Shown in pieces: positions 50,003-63,333 of a stretch of 64,000 bases of DNA (position 1 is the stretch's first letter; the number at the start of each line of letters is the position of its first letter). The notes below the pieces were generated by a model. The model worked only from the letters and a program-made list of their open reading frames with translations, was not told the origin of the DNA and did not search any database. The stretch covers positions 11,204,587 through 11,268,586 of the forward strand of contig OX246743.1 in assembly GCA_945910005.1 (NCBI GenBank), in the 5' to 3' direction. The translations under genes were made by a program, and so were the position numbers. This stretch comes from Isoperla grammatica. Lineage: Eukaryota > Arthropoda > Insecta > Plecoptera > Perlodidae.

Positions 50003-52162
50003 CAATAAAACGCCTAACAATCTCCCCAATGTGGCTCTCGTCACACCGTCATACTTGCGGCCCTCTTTGCAATCAAAACGCCTAACAATCTCCCCAATGT
50101 GGCTCTCGTCACACCTTCATACTTGCGGCCCTCTTTTTAATCCAAGCGCCTAACAATCTCCCCGATGTGGCTCTCGTCACTCCGCCATACTTGCGGCCCT
50201 CTTTGCAATCCAAGCGCCTAACAATCTCGCCACTTCGCCATTCTTGCGGCCCTCTTTTTAATCCAAGCGTCTAACAATCTCCCCAATGTGGCTCTCGTCA
50301 CTCCACCATACTTGCGGCCCTCTTTGCAATCAAAACGCCTAACAATCTCCCCAATGTGGCTTTCGGCACTCCATCATACTTGCGGCCCTCTTTACAATCC
50401 AAGTGCCTTAAATCTCCCCAATGTGGCTCTCGCCACTCCGCCATACTTGCGGCCCTCTTTTGCAATCCAAGCGCCTAACAATCTCCCCAATGTCTCTCTC
50501 GTCACTCCACCATACTTGCGGCCCTTTTTGCAATCAGAGCGCCTCATTATCTCCCCGATGCGGCTCTCGCCACTCCGTCATACTTGCGGCCCTCTTTGCA
50601 ATCCAAGCGCCTAACAATCTCCCCAATGTTGCTCTCGTCACTCCACCATACTTGCGGCCCTCTTTGCAATCCAAGCGCCTTACAAACTCCCCAATGTGGA
50701 TCTCGTCACTCCGTCATACTTGCGGCCCTATTTTCAATCAAAACGCCTTACAATCTCCCCAATGTGGCTCTCGTCACTCGGTCATACTTGCGGCCCTCTT
50801 TGCAATCCAAGCGCCTTACAATCTCCCCAATGTGGCTCTCGTCACACCGCCATACTTGCGGCCCTCTTTGCAATCCAAGCGCTTTACAATCTCCCTAGTG
50901 TTGCTCTCGTCATTTCGTTAGACTTGCGGCCCTCTTTGCAATCCAAGCGCCTAACAATCTCCCCAATGTGGCTCTCGTCACACCGTCATACTTGCGGCCC
51001 TCTTTGCAATCCAAGAGCCTCACAATCTCCCCAAGGTGGCACTTTCACTCCGTCACTCTTGCGGCCCTGTTTGCAATCCAAGTGCCTTACAATCTCCCTA
51101 ATGTGGCTCTCGTCACACCGCCATACTCGCGGCCCTCTTTGCAATCGGAGCGCCTAACAATCGCCTTACAATCTCCCCAATGTGGCTCTCGGCACTCCAC
51201 CATACTTGCGGCCCTCTTTGCAATCCAAGCGCCTTACAAACTCCCCAATGTGGCTCTCGCCACTCCGTCATACTTGCGGCCCTCTTTGCAATCCAAGCGC
51301 CTTACAAACTCCCCAATGTGTCTCTCGTCACTCCGTCATACTTGCGGCCCTCTTTGCAATCCAAGCGCCTAACAATCTCCCCAATGTGGCTCTCACCACT
51401 CCACCATACTTGCGGCCCTCTTTGCAATCCAAGTGCCTAACATCTCCCTAATGTGGCTCTCGCCACTTCGCCATACTTGCGGCCCTCTTTGCAATCCAAG
51501 CGCCTAACAATCTCCCCAGTGGGGCTCTCACCACTCCGTCATACTTGCGGCCCTCTTATCAATCCAAGCGTCTAACAATCTCCCCAGTGTTTCCCTCGCC
51601 ACTCCGTCATACTTGCGGCCCTCTTTGCAATCCAAGCGCCTAACAATCTCCCCAATGTGGCTCGCGTCACTCCACCATACCTGCGGCCCTCTTTGCAATC
51701 CAAGCGCCTTACAAACTCCCCAATGTGGCTCTTGTCACTCCGTCATACTTGCGGCCCTCTTTGCAATCCAAGCGCCTTACAAACTCCCCAATGTGGCTCT
51801 CGTCACTCCGTCATACTTGCGGCCCTCTTTGCAATCCAAGCGCCTAACAATCTCTCCATTGTGGCTCTCGTCACTCCGTCATACTTGCGGCCCTCTTTGC
51901 AATCCAAGCGCCTTGCAATCTCCCCAATGTGGCTCTCGTCACTCCGTCATACTTGCGGCCCTCTTTGCAATCCAAGCGCCTTGCAATCTCCCCAATGTGG
52001 CTCTCGTCACACCGCCATACTTGCGGCCCTCTTTGCAATCAAAACGCCTAACAATCTCCCCGATGTGGGCTCTCGCCACTCTGCCATTCTTGCGGCCCTC
52101 TTTGCAATCCAAGCGCCTTACAATCTCCCCAATGTGGCTCTCGTCACACCTTCATACTTGTG
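50003..52162 (+). repeat. Satellite block S10 (2160 bp)
   Basis: The most reduced long-type block. It starts and ends like S1 but has lost further internal monomers; the order changes near 51,200, where the 'ctcggcactccacc' monomer is followed directly by the 'ccttacaaactcc' series. Private 'ggctcgcgtcactcc' at about 51660 and 'ctctccattgtgg' at about 51853. Confidence 0.9.
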
Positions 52163-52828
52163 ATCAGATCATATTCTTGGATATTTTTTAAATCCAATGA
52201 AAGCCTCTTTTTGGAAATCTATCTATATTTGGAGTAACAATTACACAAAGAATGAATAGAGATACAATGAGATTCATACCTGCATACATTGAGAGCAGTG
52301 TGTTATTTACCAGTGTAAGCGAGGCAATTTCTATCGGCTGGCACGGCGTACGCAGTAACGTCGTAGCTTCGAATACTTGAGGTCTGGGGTTCAAAACCCA
52401 TTACCCCCAATTTTTTTTTTCCACCTATTTCACACATTTATATCATTTATATCTCAATTTGCGGCGGTTTTATTGTCAGATCGTATTCTCATGGATATTT
52501 TTTAAATCCAATGAAACCTTCTGTTCGTATATCCATATATGTTTCGTTACATGCATACATTGAGAGCCGTGTGTTATCTATACCAGTCTAAGCGAGCCAA
52601 CTTCCATCGTGAGGCATGGCGTACGCGGTAGCGTCGTGGACTAGTGTTTAAGAGGTCCGGGGTTCGAGACCCGTTACCACCACGATTTTTTTCTTCCATA
52701 TTCAGAGCAGCAAAGTTGAGAAGGGTTTACTAAGGGGAAATTATTTTTTCAAGCGCTCGTAGCTAAAAAACGTGTGGTTCAAATTTGTTTCTGTATTTTT
52801 TTTATTTTTTTTGCGTTAATTATCTTGA
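52163..52828 (+). repeat. Spacer 11 (type I)
   Basis: 666 bp. The last satellite bases before it read 'cttgtg' instead of 'cttgcg'. tRNA-like segments at 52337-52408 and 52610-52681. Shares 'gcgagccaac', 'gtgtttaagagg' and the following 'aaaacgccgaac' with the right half of spacer 8. Confidence 0.9.
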
Positions 52829-55800
52829 CAATAAAACGCCGAACAATCTCCCCAATGTGGCTCTCGTCACACCGTCAAACTTGCGGCCCTCTTTGCAATC
52901 AAAACGCCGAACAATCTCCCCAATGTGGCTCTCGTCACACCTTCATACTTGCGGCCCTCTTTGCAATCCAAGCGCCTTACAAACTCCCCAATGTGTCTCT
53001 CGTCACTCCGTCATACTTGCGGCCCTCTTTGCAATCCAAGCGCCTAACAATCTCCCCAATGTGGCTCTCACCACTCCACCATACTTGCGGCCCTCTTTGC
53101 AATCCAAGTGCCTAACATCTCCCTTATGTGGCTCTCGCCACTTCGCCATACTTGCGGCCCTCTTTGCAATCCAAGCGCCTAACAATCTCCCCAGTGGGGC
53201 TCTCACCACTCCGTCATACTTCCGGCCCTCTTTTCAATCCAAGCGTCTAACAATCTCCCCAGTGTTGCTCTCGCCACTCCGTCATACTTGCGGCCCTCTT
53301 TGCAATCCAAGCGCCTAACAATCTCCCCAATGTGGCTCTCGTCACTCCACCATACCTGCGGCCCTCTTTGCAATCCAAGCGCCTTACAAACTCCCCAATG
53401 TGGTTCTCGTCACTCCGTCATACTTGCGGCCCTCTTTGCAATCCAAGCGCCTTACAAACTCCCCAATGTGGCTCTCGTCACTCCGTCATACTTGCGGCCC
53501 TCTTTGCAATCCAAGCGCCTAACAATCTCTCCAATGTGGCTCTCGTCACTCCGTCATACTTGCGGCCCTCTTTGCAATCCAAGCGCCTTGCAATCTCCCC
53601 AATGTGGCTTTCGTCACTCCGTCATACTTGCGGCCCTCTTTGAAATCCAAGCGCCTTGCAATCTCCCCAATGTGGCTCTCGTCACACCGTAACTTGCGGC
53701 CCTATTTGCAATCCAAGCGCCTAACAATCTCCCCAATGTGGCTCTCGTCACTCCACCATACTTGCGGCCCTCTTTGCAATCGAAGTGCCTCATTTCTCCC
53801 TTATGTGGCTCTCGCCACTCCGCCATACTTGCGGCCCTCTTTGTAATCCAAGCGCCTAACAATCTCCCTAATGTGGCTCTCGTCACTCCGTCATACTCCC
53901 GGCCATCTTTGCAATCCAAGTGCCTAACATCTCCCCAATGTGGCTCTCGGCACTCCCCCATACTTGAGGCCCTCTTTGCAATCCAAGTGCCTAACATCTC
54001 CCCAATGTGGCTCTCGCCACTCCGTCATACTTGCGGCCCTCTTTGCAATCCAAGCGCCTTACAAACTCCCTAATGTGGCTCTCGTCACTCCGTCACACTT
54101 GCGGCCCTCTTTGCAATCCAAGCGGCTAACAAACTCCCCAATGTGGCTCTCGTCACCTTGTCATACTTGCGGCCCTCTTTGCAATCCAAGCGCCTAACAA
54201 TCTCCCCAATGTGGCTCTCATCACTTAAACATACTTGCGGCCCTCTTTGCCATCCAAGCGCCTAACAATCTTCCCAATGTGGCTCTCGTCACTCGGTCAT
54301 ACTTGCGGCCCTCTTTGCAATCCAAGCGCCTTACAATCTCCTCAATGTGGCTCTCGTCACACCGCCATACTTGCGGCCCTCTCAGCAATCCAAGCGCTTT
54401 ACAATCTCCCTAGAGTTGCTCTCGTCATTTCGTTAGATTTGCGGCCCTCTTTGCAATCCAAGCGCCTAACAATCTCCCCAATGTGGCTCTCGTCACACCG
54501 TCATACTTGCGGCCCTCTTTGCAATCCAAGAGCCTCCCAATCTCCCCAAGGTGGCACTTTCACTCCGTCACTCTTGCGGCCCTCTTTGCAATCCAAGCGC
54601 CTTACAATCTCCCCAATGTGGCTCTCGTCACACTGCCATACTCGCGGCCCTCTTTGCAATCAGAGCGCCTAACAATCGCCTTACAATCTCCCCAATGTGG
54701 CTGTCGGCACTCCCCCATACTTGCGGCCCTCTTTGCAATCCAAGCGCCTTACAATCTCCCCAATATGGCTCTCGTCACTCCACCATACTCGCGGCCCTCT
54801 TTGCAATCAAAACGCCCAACAATCTTTCCAATGTGGCTCTCGGCACTCCACCATACTTGCGGCCCTCTTTGCAATCCAAGTGCCTAACATCTCCCCAATG
54901 TGGCTCTCGCCACTCCGCCATACTCGCGGCCCTCTTTTGCAATCCAAGCGCGTAACAATCTCCCCAATGTGTCTCTATTCACTCCACAATACTTGCGGCC
55001 CTCTTTGCAATCACAGCGCCTAATTATCTCCCCGATGCGGCTCTCGCCACTCCGTCATACTTGCGGCCCTCTTTGCAATCAAAGCGTCTAACAATCTCCC
55101 CAGTGGGGCTCTTACCACTCCGTCATACTTGCGGCCCTCTTTTCAATCCAAGCGTCTAACAATCTCCCAAGTGTTGCTCTCGCCACTCCGTCATACTTGC
55201 GGCCCTCTTTGCAATCCAAGCGCCTAACAATCTCCCCAATGTGGCTCTCGTCACTCCACCATACCTGCGGCACTCTTTGCAATCCAAGCGCCTTACAAAC
55301 TCCCCAATGTGGCTCTCGTCACTCCGTCATAATTGCGGCCCTCTTTGCAATCCAAGCGCCTTACAAACTCCCCAATGTGTCTCTCGTCACTCCGTCATAC
55401 TTGCGGCCCTCTTTGCAATCTAAGCGCCTAACAATCTCCCCAATGTGGCTCTCATTACTCCACCACACTTGCGGCCCTCTTTGCAATCCAAGTGCCTAAC
55501 ATCTCCCTAATGTGGCTCTCGCCACTTCGCCATACTTGCGGCCCTCTTTGCAATCCAAGCGCCTAACAATCTCCCCAGTGGGGCTCTCACCACTCCGTCA
55601 TACTTGCGGCCCTCTTTTCAATCCAAGCGTCTAACAATCTCCCCAGTGTTTCTCTCGCCACTCCGTCATACTTGCGGCCCTCTTTGCAATCCAAGCGCCT
55701 AACAATCTCCCCAATGTGGCTCTCGTCACTCCACCATACCTGCGGCCCTCTTTGCAATCCAAGCGCCTTACAAACTCCCCAATGTGGCTCTCGTCACTCC

Positions 55801-56222
55801 GTCATACTTGCGGCCCTCTTTGCAATCCAAGCGCCTTACAAACTCCCCAATGTGGCTCTCGTCACTCCGTCATACTTGCGGCCCTCTTTGCAATCCAAGC
55901 GCCTAACAATCTCTCCAATGTGGCTCTCGTCACTCCGTCATACTTGCGGCCCTCTTTGCAATCCAAGCGCCTTGCAATCTCCCCAATGTGGCTCTCGTCA
56001 CTCCGTCATACTTGCGGCCCTCTTTGCAATCTAAGCGCCTTGCAATCTCCCCAATGTGGCTCTCGTCACACCGCCATACTTGCGGCCCTCTTTGCAATCA
56101 AAACGCCTAACAATCTCCCCGATGTGGGCTCTCGCCACTCTGCCATTCTTGCGGCCCTCTTTGCAAATCTAAGCGCCTTACAATCTCCCTAATGTGGCTC
56201 TCGTCACACCTTCATACTTGCG
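52829..56222 (+). repeat. Satellite block S11 (3394 bp, fused block)
   Basis: Near-copy of S8, with the same short-block to long-block fusion near 52942-52963 and the same 'tttgcaaatc' insertion near the right end. It differs in scattered bases such as 'acaatctttccaatg' (about 54820) and 'ctcttaccactcc' (about 55110). Confidence 0.93.
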
Positions 56223-56889
56223 ATCAGATCATATTCTTGGATATTTTTTAAATCCAATGAAAGCCTCTTTTTGGAAATCTATCTATATTTGGAGTTACAA
56301 TTACACTAAGAATGAATAGAGATACAATGAGATTCATACCTGCATACATTGAGAGCAGTGTGTTATTTACCAGTGTAAGCGAGGCAATTTCTATCGGCTG
56401 GCACGGCGTACGCAGTAACGTCATAGCTTCGAATACTTGAGGTCTGGGGTTCAAAACCCATTACCCCCAATTTTTTTTTTCCACCTATTTCACACATTTA
56501 TATCATTTATATCTCAATTTGCGGCGGTTTTATTATCAGATCGTATTCTCATGGATATTTTTCAAATCCAATGAAACCTTCTGTTCGTAAATCCATATAT
56601 GTTTCGTTACATGCATACATTGAGAGCCGTGTGTTATCTATACCAGTCTAAGCGATCCAACTTCCATCGTGAGGCATGGCGTACGCGGTAGCGTCGTGGA
56701 CTAGTGTTTTAGAGGTCCGGGGTTCGAGACCCGTTACCACCACGATTTTTTTCTTCCATATTCAGAGCAGCAAAGTTGAAAAGGGTTTACTAAGGGGAAA
56801 TTATTTTTTCAAGCGCTCGTAGCTAAAAAACGTGTGGTTCAAATTTGTTTCTGTATTTTTTTTTTTTTTTTTTGCGTTAATTATCTTGA
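56223..56889 (+). repeat. Spacer 12 (type I)
   Basis: 667 bp. tRNA-like segments at 56397-56468 and 56670-56741. The tail has an unbroken run of T (about 56856-56873) where other copies have an A in the middle. Also 'gttgaaaaggg' and 'ttttcaaatcc'. Confidence 0.9.
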
Positions 56890-58020
56890 CAATAAAACGC
56901 CTAACAATCTCCCCAATGTGGCTCTCGTCACACCGTCAAACTTGCGGCCCTCTTTGCAATCAAAACGCCTAACAATCTCCCCAATGTGGCTCTCGTCACA
57001 CCTTCATACTTGCGGCCCTCTTTTTAATCTAAGCGCCTAACAATCTCCCCGATGTGGCTCTCGTCACTCCGCCATACTTGCGGCCCTCTTTGCAATCCAA
57101 GCGCCTAACAATCTCGCCACTTCGCCATTCTTGCGGCCCTCTTTTTAATCCAAGCGTCTTACAATCTCCCCAATGTGGCTCTCGTCACTCCACCATACTT
57201 GCGGCCCTCTTTGCAATCAAAACGCCTAACAATCTCCCCAATGTGGCTCTCGGCACTCCACCATACTTGCGGCCCTCTTTACAATCCAAGTGCCTTAAAT
57301 CTCCCCAATATGGCTCTCGCCACTCCGCCATACTTGCGGCCCTCTTTTGCAATCCAAGCGCCTAACAATCTCCCCAATGTCTCTCTAATCACTCCACCAT
57401 ACTTGCGGCCCTCTTTGCAATCAGAGCGCCACATTATTTCCCTGATGCGGCTCTCGCCACTCCGTCATACTTGCGGCCCTCTTTGCAATCCAAGCACCTT
57501 ACAATCTCCCCAATGTGGCTCTCGTCACTCCACCATACTTGCGGCCCTCTTTGCAATCCAAGCGCCTTACAATCTCCCCAATGTGGCTCTCGTCACACCG
57601 CCATACTTGCGGCCCTCTTTGCAATCCAAGCGCCTTACAATCTCCCCAATGTGGCTCTCGTCACACCGCCATACTTGCGGCCCTCTTTGCAATCCAAGCG
57701 CCTAACAATCTCTCCAATGTGGCTCTCGCCACTCCGTCATACTTGCGGCCCTCTTTGCAATCCAAGCGCCTTGCAATCTCCCCAATGTGGCTCTCGTCAC
57801 ACCGCCATACTTGCGGCCCTCTTTGCAATCAAAACGCCTAACAATCTCCCCGATGTGGGCTCTCGCCACTCCGCCATTCTTGCGGCCCTCTTTGCAATCC
57901 AAGCGCCTTACAATCTCCCCAATATGGCTCTCGTCACTCCACCATACTTGCGGCCCTCTTTGCAATCAAAACGCCTAACAATCTCCCCAATGTGGCTCTC
58001 GTCACACCTTCATACTTGCG
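56890..58020 (+). repeat. Satellite block S12 (short, 1131 bp)
   Basis: Short block with private variants 'tttaatctaagcgcc', 'ccaatatggctctcgcc', 'gcgccacattatttccc' and 'tccaagcaccttac', all of which recur 5313 bp downstream in S14. Confidence 0.95.
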
Positions 58021-58686
58021 ATCAGATCATATTCTTGGATATTTTTTAAATCCAATGAAAGCCTCTTTTTGGAAATCTATCTATATTTGGAGTTACAATT
58101 ACACTAAGAATGAATAGAGATACAATGAGATTCATACCTGTATACATTGAGAGCAGTGTCTTATTTACCTGTGTAAGCGAGGCAATTTTTATCGGCTGGC
58201 ACGGCGTACGCAGTAACGTCGTAGCTTCGAATACTTGAGGTCTGGGGTTCAAAACCCATTACCCCCAATTTTTTTTTTCCACCTTTTTCACACATTTACA
58301 TCATTTATATCTCAATTTGCGGCGGTTTTTTTATCAGATCGTATTCCCATGGATATTTTTTAAATCCAATGAAACCTTCTGTTCGTAAATCCATATATGT
58401 TTCGTTACATGCATACATTAAGAGCCGTGTGTTATCTATACCAGTCCAAGCGATCCAACTTCCATAGTGAGGCATGGCGTACGCGGTAGCGTCGTGGACT
58501 AGTGTTTTAGAGGTCCGGGGTTCGAGACCCGTTACCACCACGATTTTTTTCTTCCATATTCAGAGCAGCAAAGTTGAGAAGGGTTTACTAAGGGGAAATT
58601 ATTTTTTCAAGCGCTCGTAGCTAAAAAACGTGTGGTTCAAATTTGTTTCTGTAGTTTTTTTATTTTTTTTGCGTTAATTATCTTAA
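58021..58686 (+). repeat. Spacer 13 (type II)
   Basis: 666 bp. tRNA-like segments at 58195-58266 and 58468-58539. Private variants shared only with spacer 15: 'gtgtcttatttacctg', 'ccacctttttcac', 'ggtttttttatc' before unit B (spacer 9 has a similar run), 'attcccatgg', 'tacattaagagcc' and 'ctgtagttttttta'. Confidence 0.9.
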
Positions 58687-61536
58687 CAATAAAACGCCTA
58701 ACAATCTCCCCAATGTGGCTCTCGTCACACCGTCATACTTGCGGCCCTCTTTGCAATCAAAACGCCTAACAATCTCCCCAATGTGGCTCTCGTCACACCT
58801 TCATACTTGCGGCCCTCTTTTTAATCCAAGCGCCTAACAATCTCCCCGATGTGGCTCTCGTCACTCCGCCATACTTGCGGCCCTCTTTGCAATCCAAGCG
58901 CCTAACAATCTCGCCACTTCGCCATTCTTGCGGCCCTCTTTTTAATCCAAGCGTCTAACAATCTCCCCAATGTGGCTCTCGTCACTCCACCATACTTGCG
59001 GCCCTCTTTGCAATCAAAACGCCTAACAATCTCCCCAATGTGGCTTTCGGCACTCCATCATACTTGCGACCCTCTTTACAATCCAAGTGCCTTAAATCTC
59101 CCCAATGTGGCTCTCGCCACTCCGCCATACTTGCGGCCCTCTTTTGCAATCCAAGCGCCTAACAATCTCCCCAATGTCTCTCTCGTCACTTTACCATACT
59201 TGCGGCCCTTTTTGCAATCAGAGCGCCTCATTATCTCCCCGATGCGGCTCTCGCCACTCCGTCATACTTGCGGCCCTCTTTGCAATCCAAGCGCCTAACA
59301 ATCTCCCCAATGTTGCTCTCGTCACTCCACCATACTTGCGGCCCTCTTTGCAATCCAAGCGCCTTACAAACTCCCCAATGTGGATCTCGTCACTCCGTCA
59401 TACTTGCGGCCCTATTTTCAATCAAAACGCCTTACAATCTCCCCAATGTTGCTCTCGTCACTCCACCATACTTGCGGCCCTCTTTGCAATCCAAGCGCCT
59501 TACAAACTCCCCAATGTGGATCTCGTCACTCCGTCATACTTGCGGCCCTCTTTGCAATCCAAGCGCTTTACAATCTCCCTAGTGTTGCTCTCGTCATTTC
59601 GTTAGACTTGCGGCCCTCTTTGCAATCCAAGCGCCTAACAATCTCCCCAATGTGGCTCTCGTCACACCGTCATACTTGCGGCCCTCTTTGCAATCCAAGA
59701 GCCTCACAATCTCCCCAAGGTGGCACTTTCACTCCGTCACTCTTGCGGCCCTGTTTGCAATCCAAGCGCCTTACAATCTCCCTAATGTGGCTCTCGTCAC
59801 ACCGCCATACTCGCGGCCCTCTTTGCAATCAGAGCGCCTAACAATCGCCTTACAATCTCCCCAATGTGGCTCTCGGCACTCCACCATACTTGCGGCCCTC
59901 TTTGCAATCCAAGTGCCTAACATCTCCCCAATGTGGCTCTCGCCACTCCGTCATACTTGCGGCCCTCTTTGCAATCCAAGCGCCTTACAAACTCCCCAAT
60001 ATGGCTCTCGTCACTCCGTCATACTTGCGGCCCTCTTTGCAATCCAAGCGCCTAACAAACTCCCCAATGTGGCTCTCGTCACCTTGTCATAGTTGCGGCC
60101 CTCTTTGCAATCCAAGCGCCTAACAATCTCCCCAATGTGGCTCTCATCACTTAAACATACTTGCGGCCCTCTTTGCCATCCAAGCGCCTAACAATCTCCC
60201 CAATGTGGCTCTCGTCACTCGGTCATACTTGCGGCCCTCTTTGCAATCCAAGCGCCTAACAATCTCCCCAATGTGGCTCTCGTCACACCGTCATACTTGC
60301 GGCCCTCTTTGCAATCCAAGAGCCTCCCAATCTCCCCAAGGTGGCACTTTCACTCCGTCACTCTTGCGGCCCTCTTTGCAATCCAAGCGCCTTACAATCT
60401 CCCCAATGTGGCTCTCGTCACACTGCCATACTCGCGGCCCTCTTTGCAATCAGAGCGCCTAACAATCGCCTTACAATCTCCCCAATGTGGCTGTCGGCAC
60501 TCCCCCATACTTGCGGCCCTCTTTGCAATCCAAGCGCCTTACAATCTCCCCAATATGGCTCTCGTCACTCCACCATACTCGCCGCCCTCTTTGCAATCAA
60601 AACGCCCAACAATCTCCCCAATGTGGCTCTCGGCACTCCACCATACTTGCGGCCCTCTTTGCAATCAAAACGCCTAACAATCTCCCCAATGTGTCTCTAT
60701 TCACTCCACAATACTTGCGGCCCTCTTTGCAATCAGAGCGCCTAATTATCTCCCCGATGCGGCTCTCGCCACTCCGTCATACTTGCGGCCCTCTTTGCAA
60801 TCAAAGCGCCTAACAATCTCCCCAGTGGGGCTCTCACCACTCCGTCATACTTGCGGCCCTCTTTGCAATCCAAGCGCCTAACAATCTCCCCAGTGGGGCT
60901 CTCACCACTCCGTCATACTTGCGGCCCTCTTTTCAATCCAAGCGTCTAACAATTTCCCCAGTGTTTCTCTCGCCACTCCGTCATACTTGCGGCCCTCTTT
61001 GCAATCCAAGCGCCTAACAATCTCCCCAATGTGGCTCTCGTCACTCCACCATACCTGCGGCCCTCTTTGCAATCCAAGCGCCTTACAAACTCCCCAATGT
61101 GGCTCTCGTCACTCCGTCATACTTGCGGCCCTCTTTGCAATTCAAGCGCCTTACAAACTCCCCAATGTGGCTTTCGTCACTCCGTCATACTTGCGGCCCT
61201 CTTTGCAATCCAAGCGCCTAACAATCTCTCCAATGTGGCTCTCGTCACTCCGTCATACTTGCGGCCCTCTTTGCAATCCAAGCGCCTTGCAATCTCCCCA
61301 ATGTGGCTCTCGTCACTCCGTCATACTTGCGGCCCTCTTTGCAATCCAAGCGCCTTGCAATCTCCCCAATGTGGCTCTCGTCACACCGCCATACTTGCGG
61401 CCCTCTTTGCAATCAAAACGCCTAACAATCTCCCCGATGTGGGCTCTCGCCACTCTGCCATTCTTGCGGCCCTCTTTGCAATCCAAGCGCCTTACAATCT
61501 CCCCAATGTGGCTCTCGTCACACCTTCATACTTGCG
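58687..61536 (+). repeat. Satellite block S13 (2850 bp)
   Basis: Same length as S9, but two consecutive monomers are replaced without length change by a copy of the two monomers just upstream (59450-59535 matches 59314-59399). Elsewhere it follows S9 closely. Private 'actcgccgccctc' near 60580. Confidence 0.93.
59450..59535. other. Conversion-like tract in S13
   Basis: At this place S9 (about 47250-47335) has 'gtggctctcgtcactcggt', 'ccttacaatctcc' and 'cgtcacaccgcc'. S13 instead has 'gttgctctcgtcactccac', 'ccttacaaactcc' and 'gtggatctcgtcactccg', exactly the series found 136 bp upstream. The block length is unchanged at 2850 bp, which fits gene conversion or a balanced unequal exchange better than a simple duplication. 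Confidence 0.75.
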
Positions 61537-62202
61537 ATCAGATCATATTCTTGGATATTTTTTAAATCCAATGAAAGCCTCTTTTTGGAAATCTATCTAT
61601 ATTTGGAGTTACAATTACACTAAGAATGAATAGAGATACAATGAGATTCATACCTGTATACATTGAGAGCAGTGTGTTATTTACCAGTGTAAGCGAGGCA
61701 ATTTTTATCGGCTGGCACGGCGTACGCAGTAACGTCGTAGCTTCGAATACTTGAGGTCTGGGGTTCAAAACCCATTACCCCCAATTTTTTTTTTCCACCT
61801 ATTTCACACATTTACATCATTTATATCTCAATTTGCGGCGGTTTTATTATCAGATCGTATTCTCATGGATATTTTTTAAATCCAATGAAACCTTCTGTTC
61901 GTAAATCCATATATGTTTCGTTACATGCATACATTGAGAGCCGTGTGTTATCTATACCAGTCCAAGCGATCCAACTTCCATAGTGAGGCATGGCGTACGC
62001 GGTAGCGTCGTGGACTAGTGTTTTAGAGGTCCGGGGTTCGAGACCCGTTACCACCACGATTTTTTTCTTCCATATTCAGAGCAGCAAAGTTGAGAAGGGT
62101 TTACTAAGGGGAAATTATTTTTTCAAGCGCTCGTAGCTAAAAAACGTGTGGTTCAAATTTGTTTCTGTATTTTTTTTATTTTTTTTGCGTTAATTATCTT
62201 GA
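61537..62202 (+). repeat. Spacer 14 (type II, followed by a type I-style block)
   Basis: 666 bp with type II markers through 'ccatagtgagg' (A at 61982). tRNA-like segments at 61711-61782 and 61984-62055. Unlike other type II spacers it is followed by a short block with 'accgtcaaacttg', so a switch lies between 61983 and 62251. Confidence 0.9.
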
Positions 62203-63333
62203 CAATAAAACGCCTAACAATCTCCCCAATGTGGCTCTCGTCACACCGTCAAACTTGCGGCCCTCTTTGCAATCAAAACGCCTAACAATCTCCCCAATGT
62301 GGCTCTCGTCACACCTTCATACTTGCGGCCCTCTTTTTAATCTAAGCGCCTAACAATCTCCCCGATGTGGCTCTCGTCACTCCGCCATACTTGCGGCCCT
62401 CTTTGCAATCCAAGCGCCTAACAATCTCGCCACTTCGCCATTCTTGCGGCCCTCTTTTTAATCCAAGCGTCTTACAATCTCCCCAATGTGGCTCTCGTCA
62501 CTCCACCATACTTGCGGCCCTCTTTGCAATCAAAACGCCTAACAATCTCCCCAATGTGGCTCTCGGCACTCCACCATACTTGCGGCCCTCTTTACAATCC
62601 AAGTGCCTTAAATCTCCCCAATATGGCTCTCGCCACTCCGCCATACTTGCGGCCCTCTTTTGCAATCCAAGCGCCTAACAATCTCCCCAATGTCTCTCTA
62701 ATCACTCCACCATACTTGCGGCCCTCTTTGCAATCAGAGCGCCACATTATTTCCCTGATGCGGCTCTCGCCACTCCGTCATACTTGCGGCCCTCTTTGCA
62801 ATCCAAGCACCTTACAATCTCCCCAATGTGGCTCTCGTCACTCCACCATACTTGCGGCCCTCTTTGCAATCCAAGCGCCTTACAATCTCCCCAATGTGGC
62901 TCTCGTCACACCGCCATACTTGCGGCCCTCTTTGCAATCCAAGCGCCTTACAATCTCCCCAATGTGGCTCTCGTCACACCGCCATACTTGCGGCCCTCTT
63001 TGCAATCCAAGCGCCTAACAATCTCTCCAATGTGGCTCTCGCCACTCCGTCATACTTGCGGCCCTCTTTGCAATCCAAGCGCCTTGCAATCTCCCCAATG
63101 TGGCTCTCGTCACACCGCCATACTTGCGGCCCTCTTTGCAATCAAAACGCCTAACAATCTCCCCGATGTGGGCTCTCGCCACTCCGCCATTCTTGCGGCC
63201 CTCTTTGCAATCCAAGCGCCTTACAATCTCCCCAATATGGCTCTCGTCACTCCACCATACTTGCGGCCCTCTTTGCAATCAAAACGCCTAACAATCTCCC
63301 CAATGTGGCTCTCGTCACACCTTCATACTTGCG
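62203..63333 (+). repeat. Satellite block S14 (short, 1131 bp)
   Basis: I find no difference from S12 on reading, including its private variants. It lies 5313 bp downstream of S12. Confidence 0.95.
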
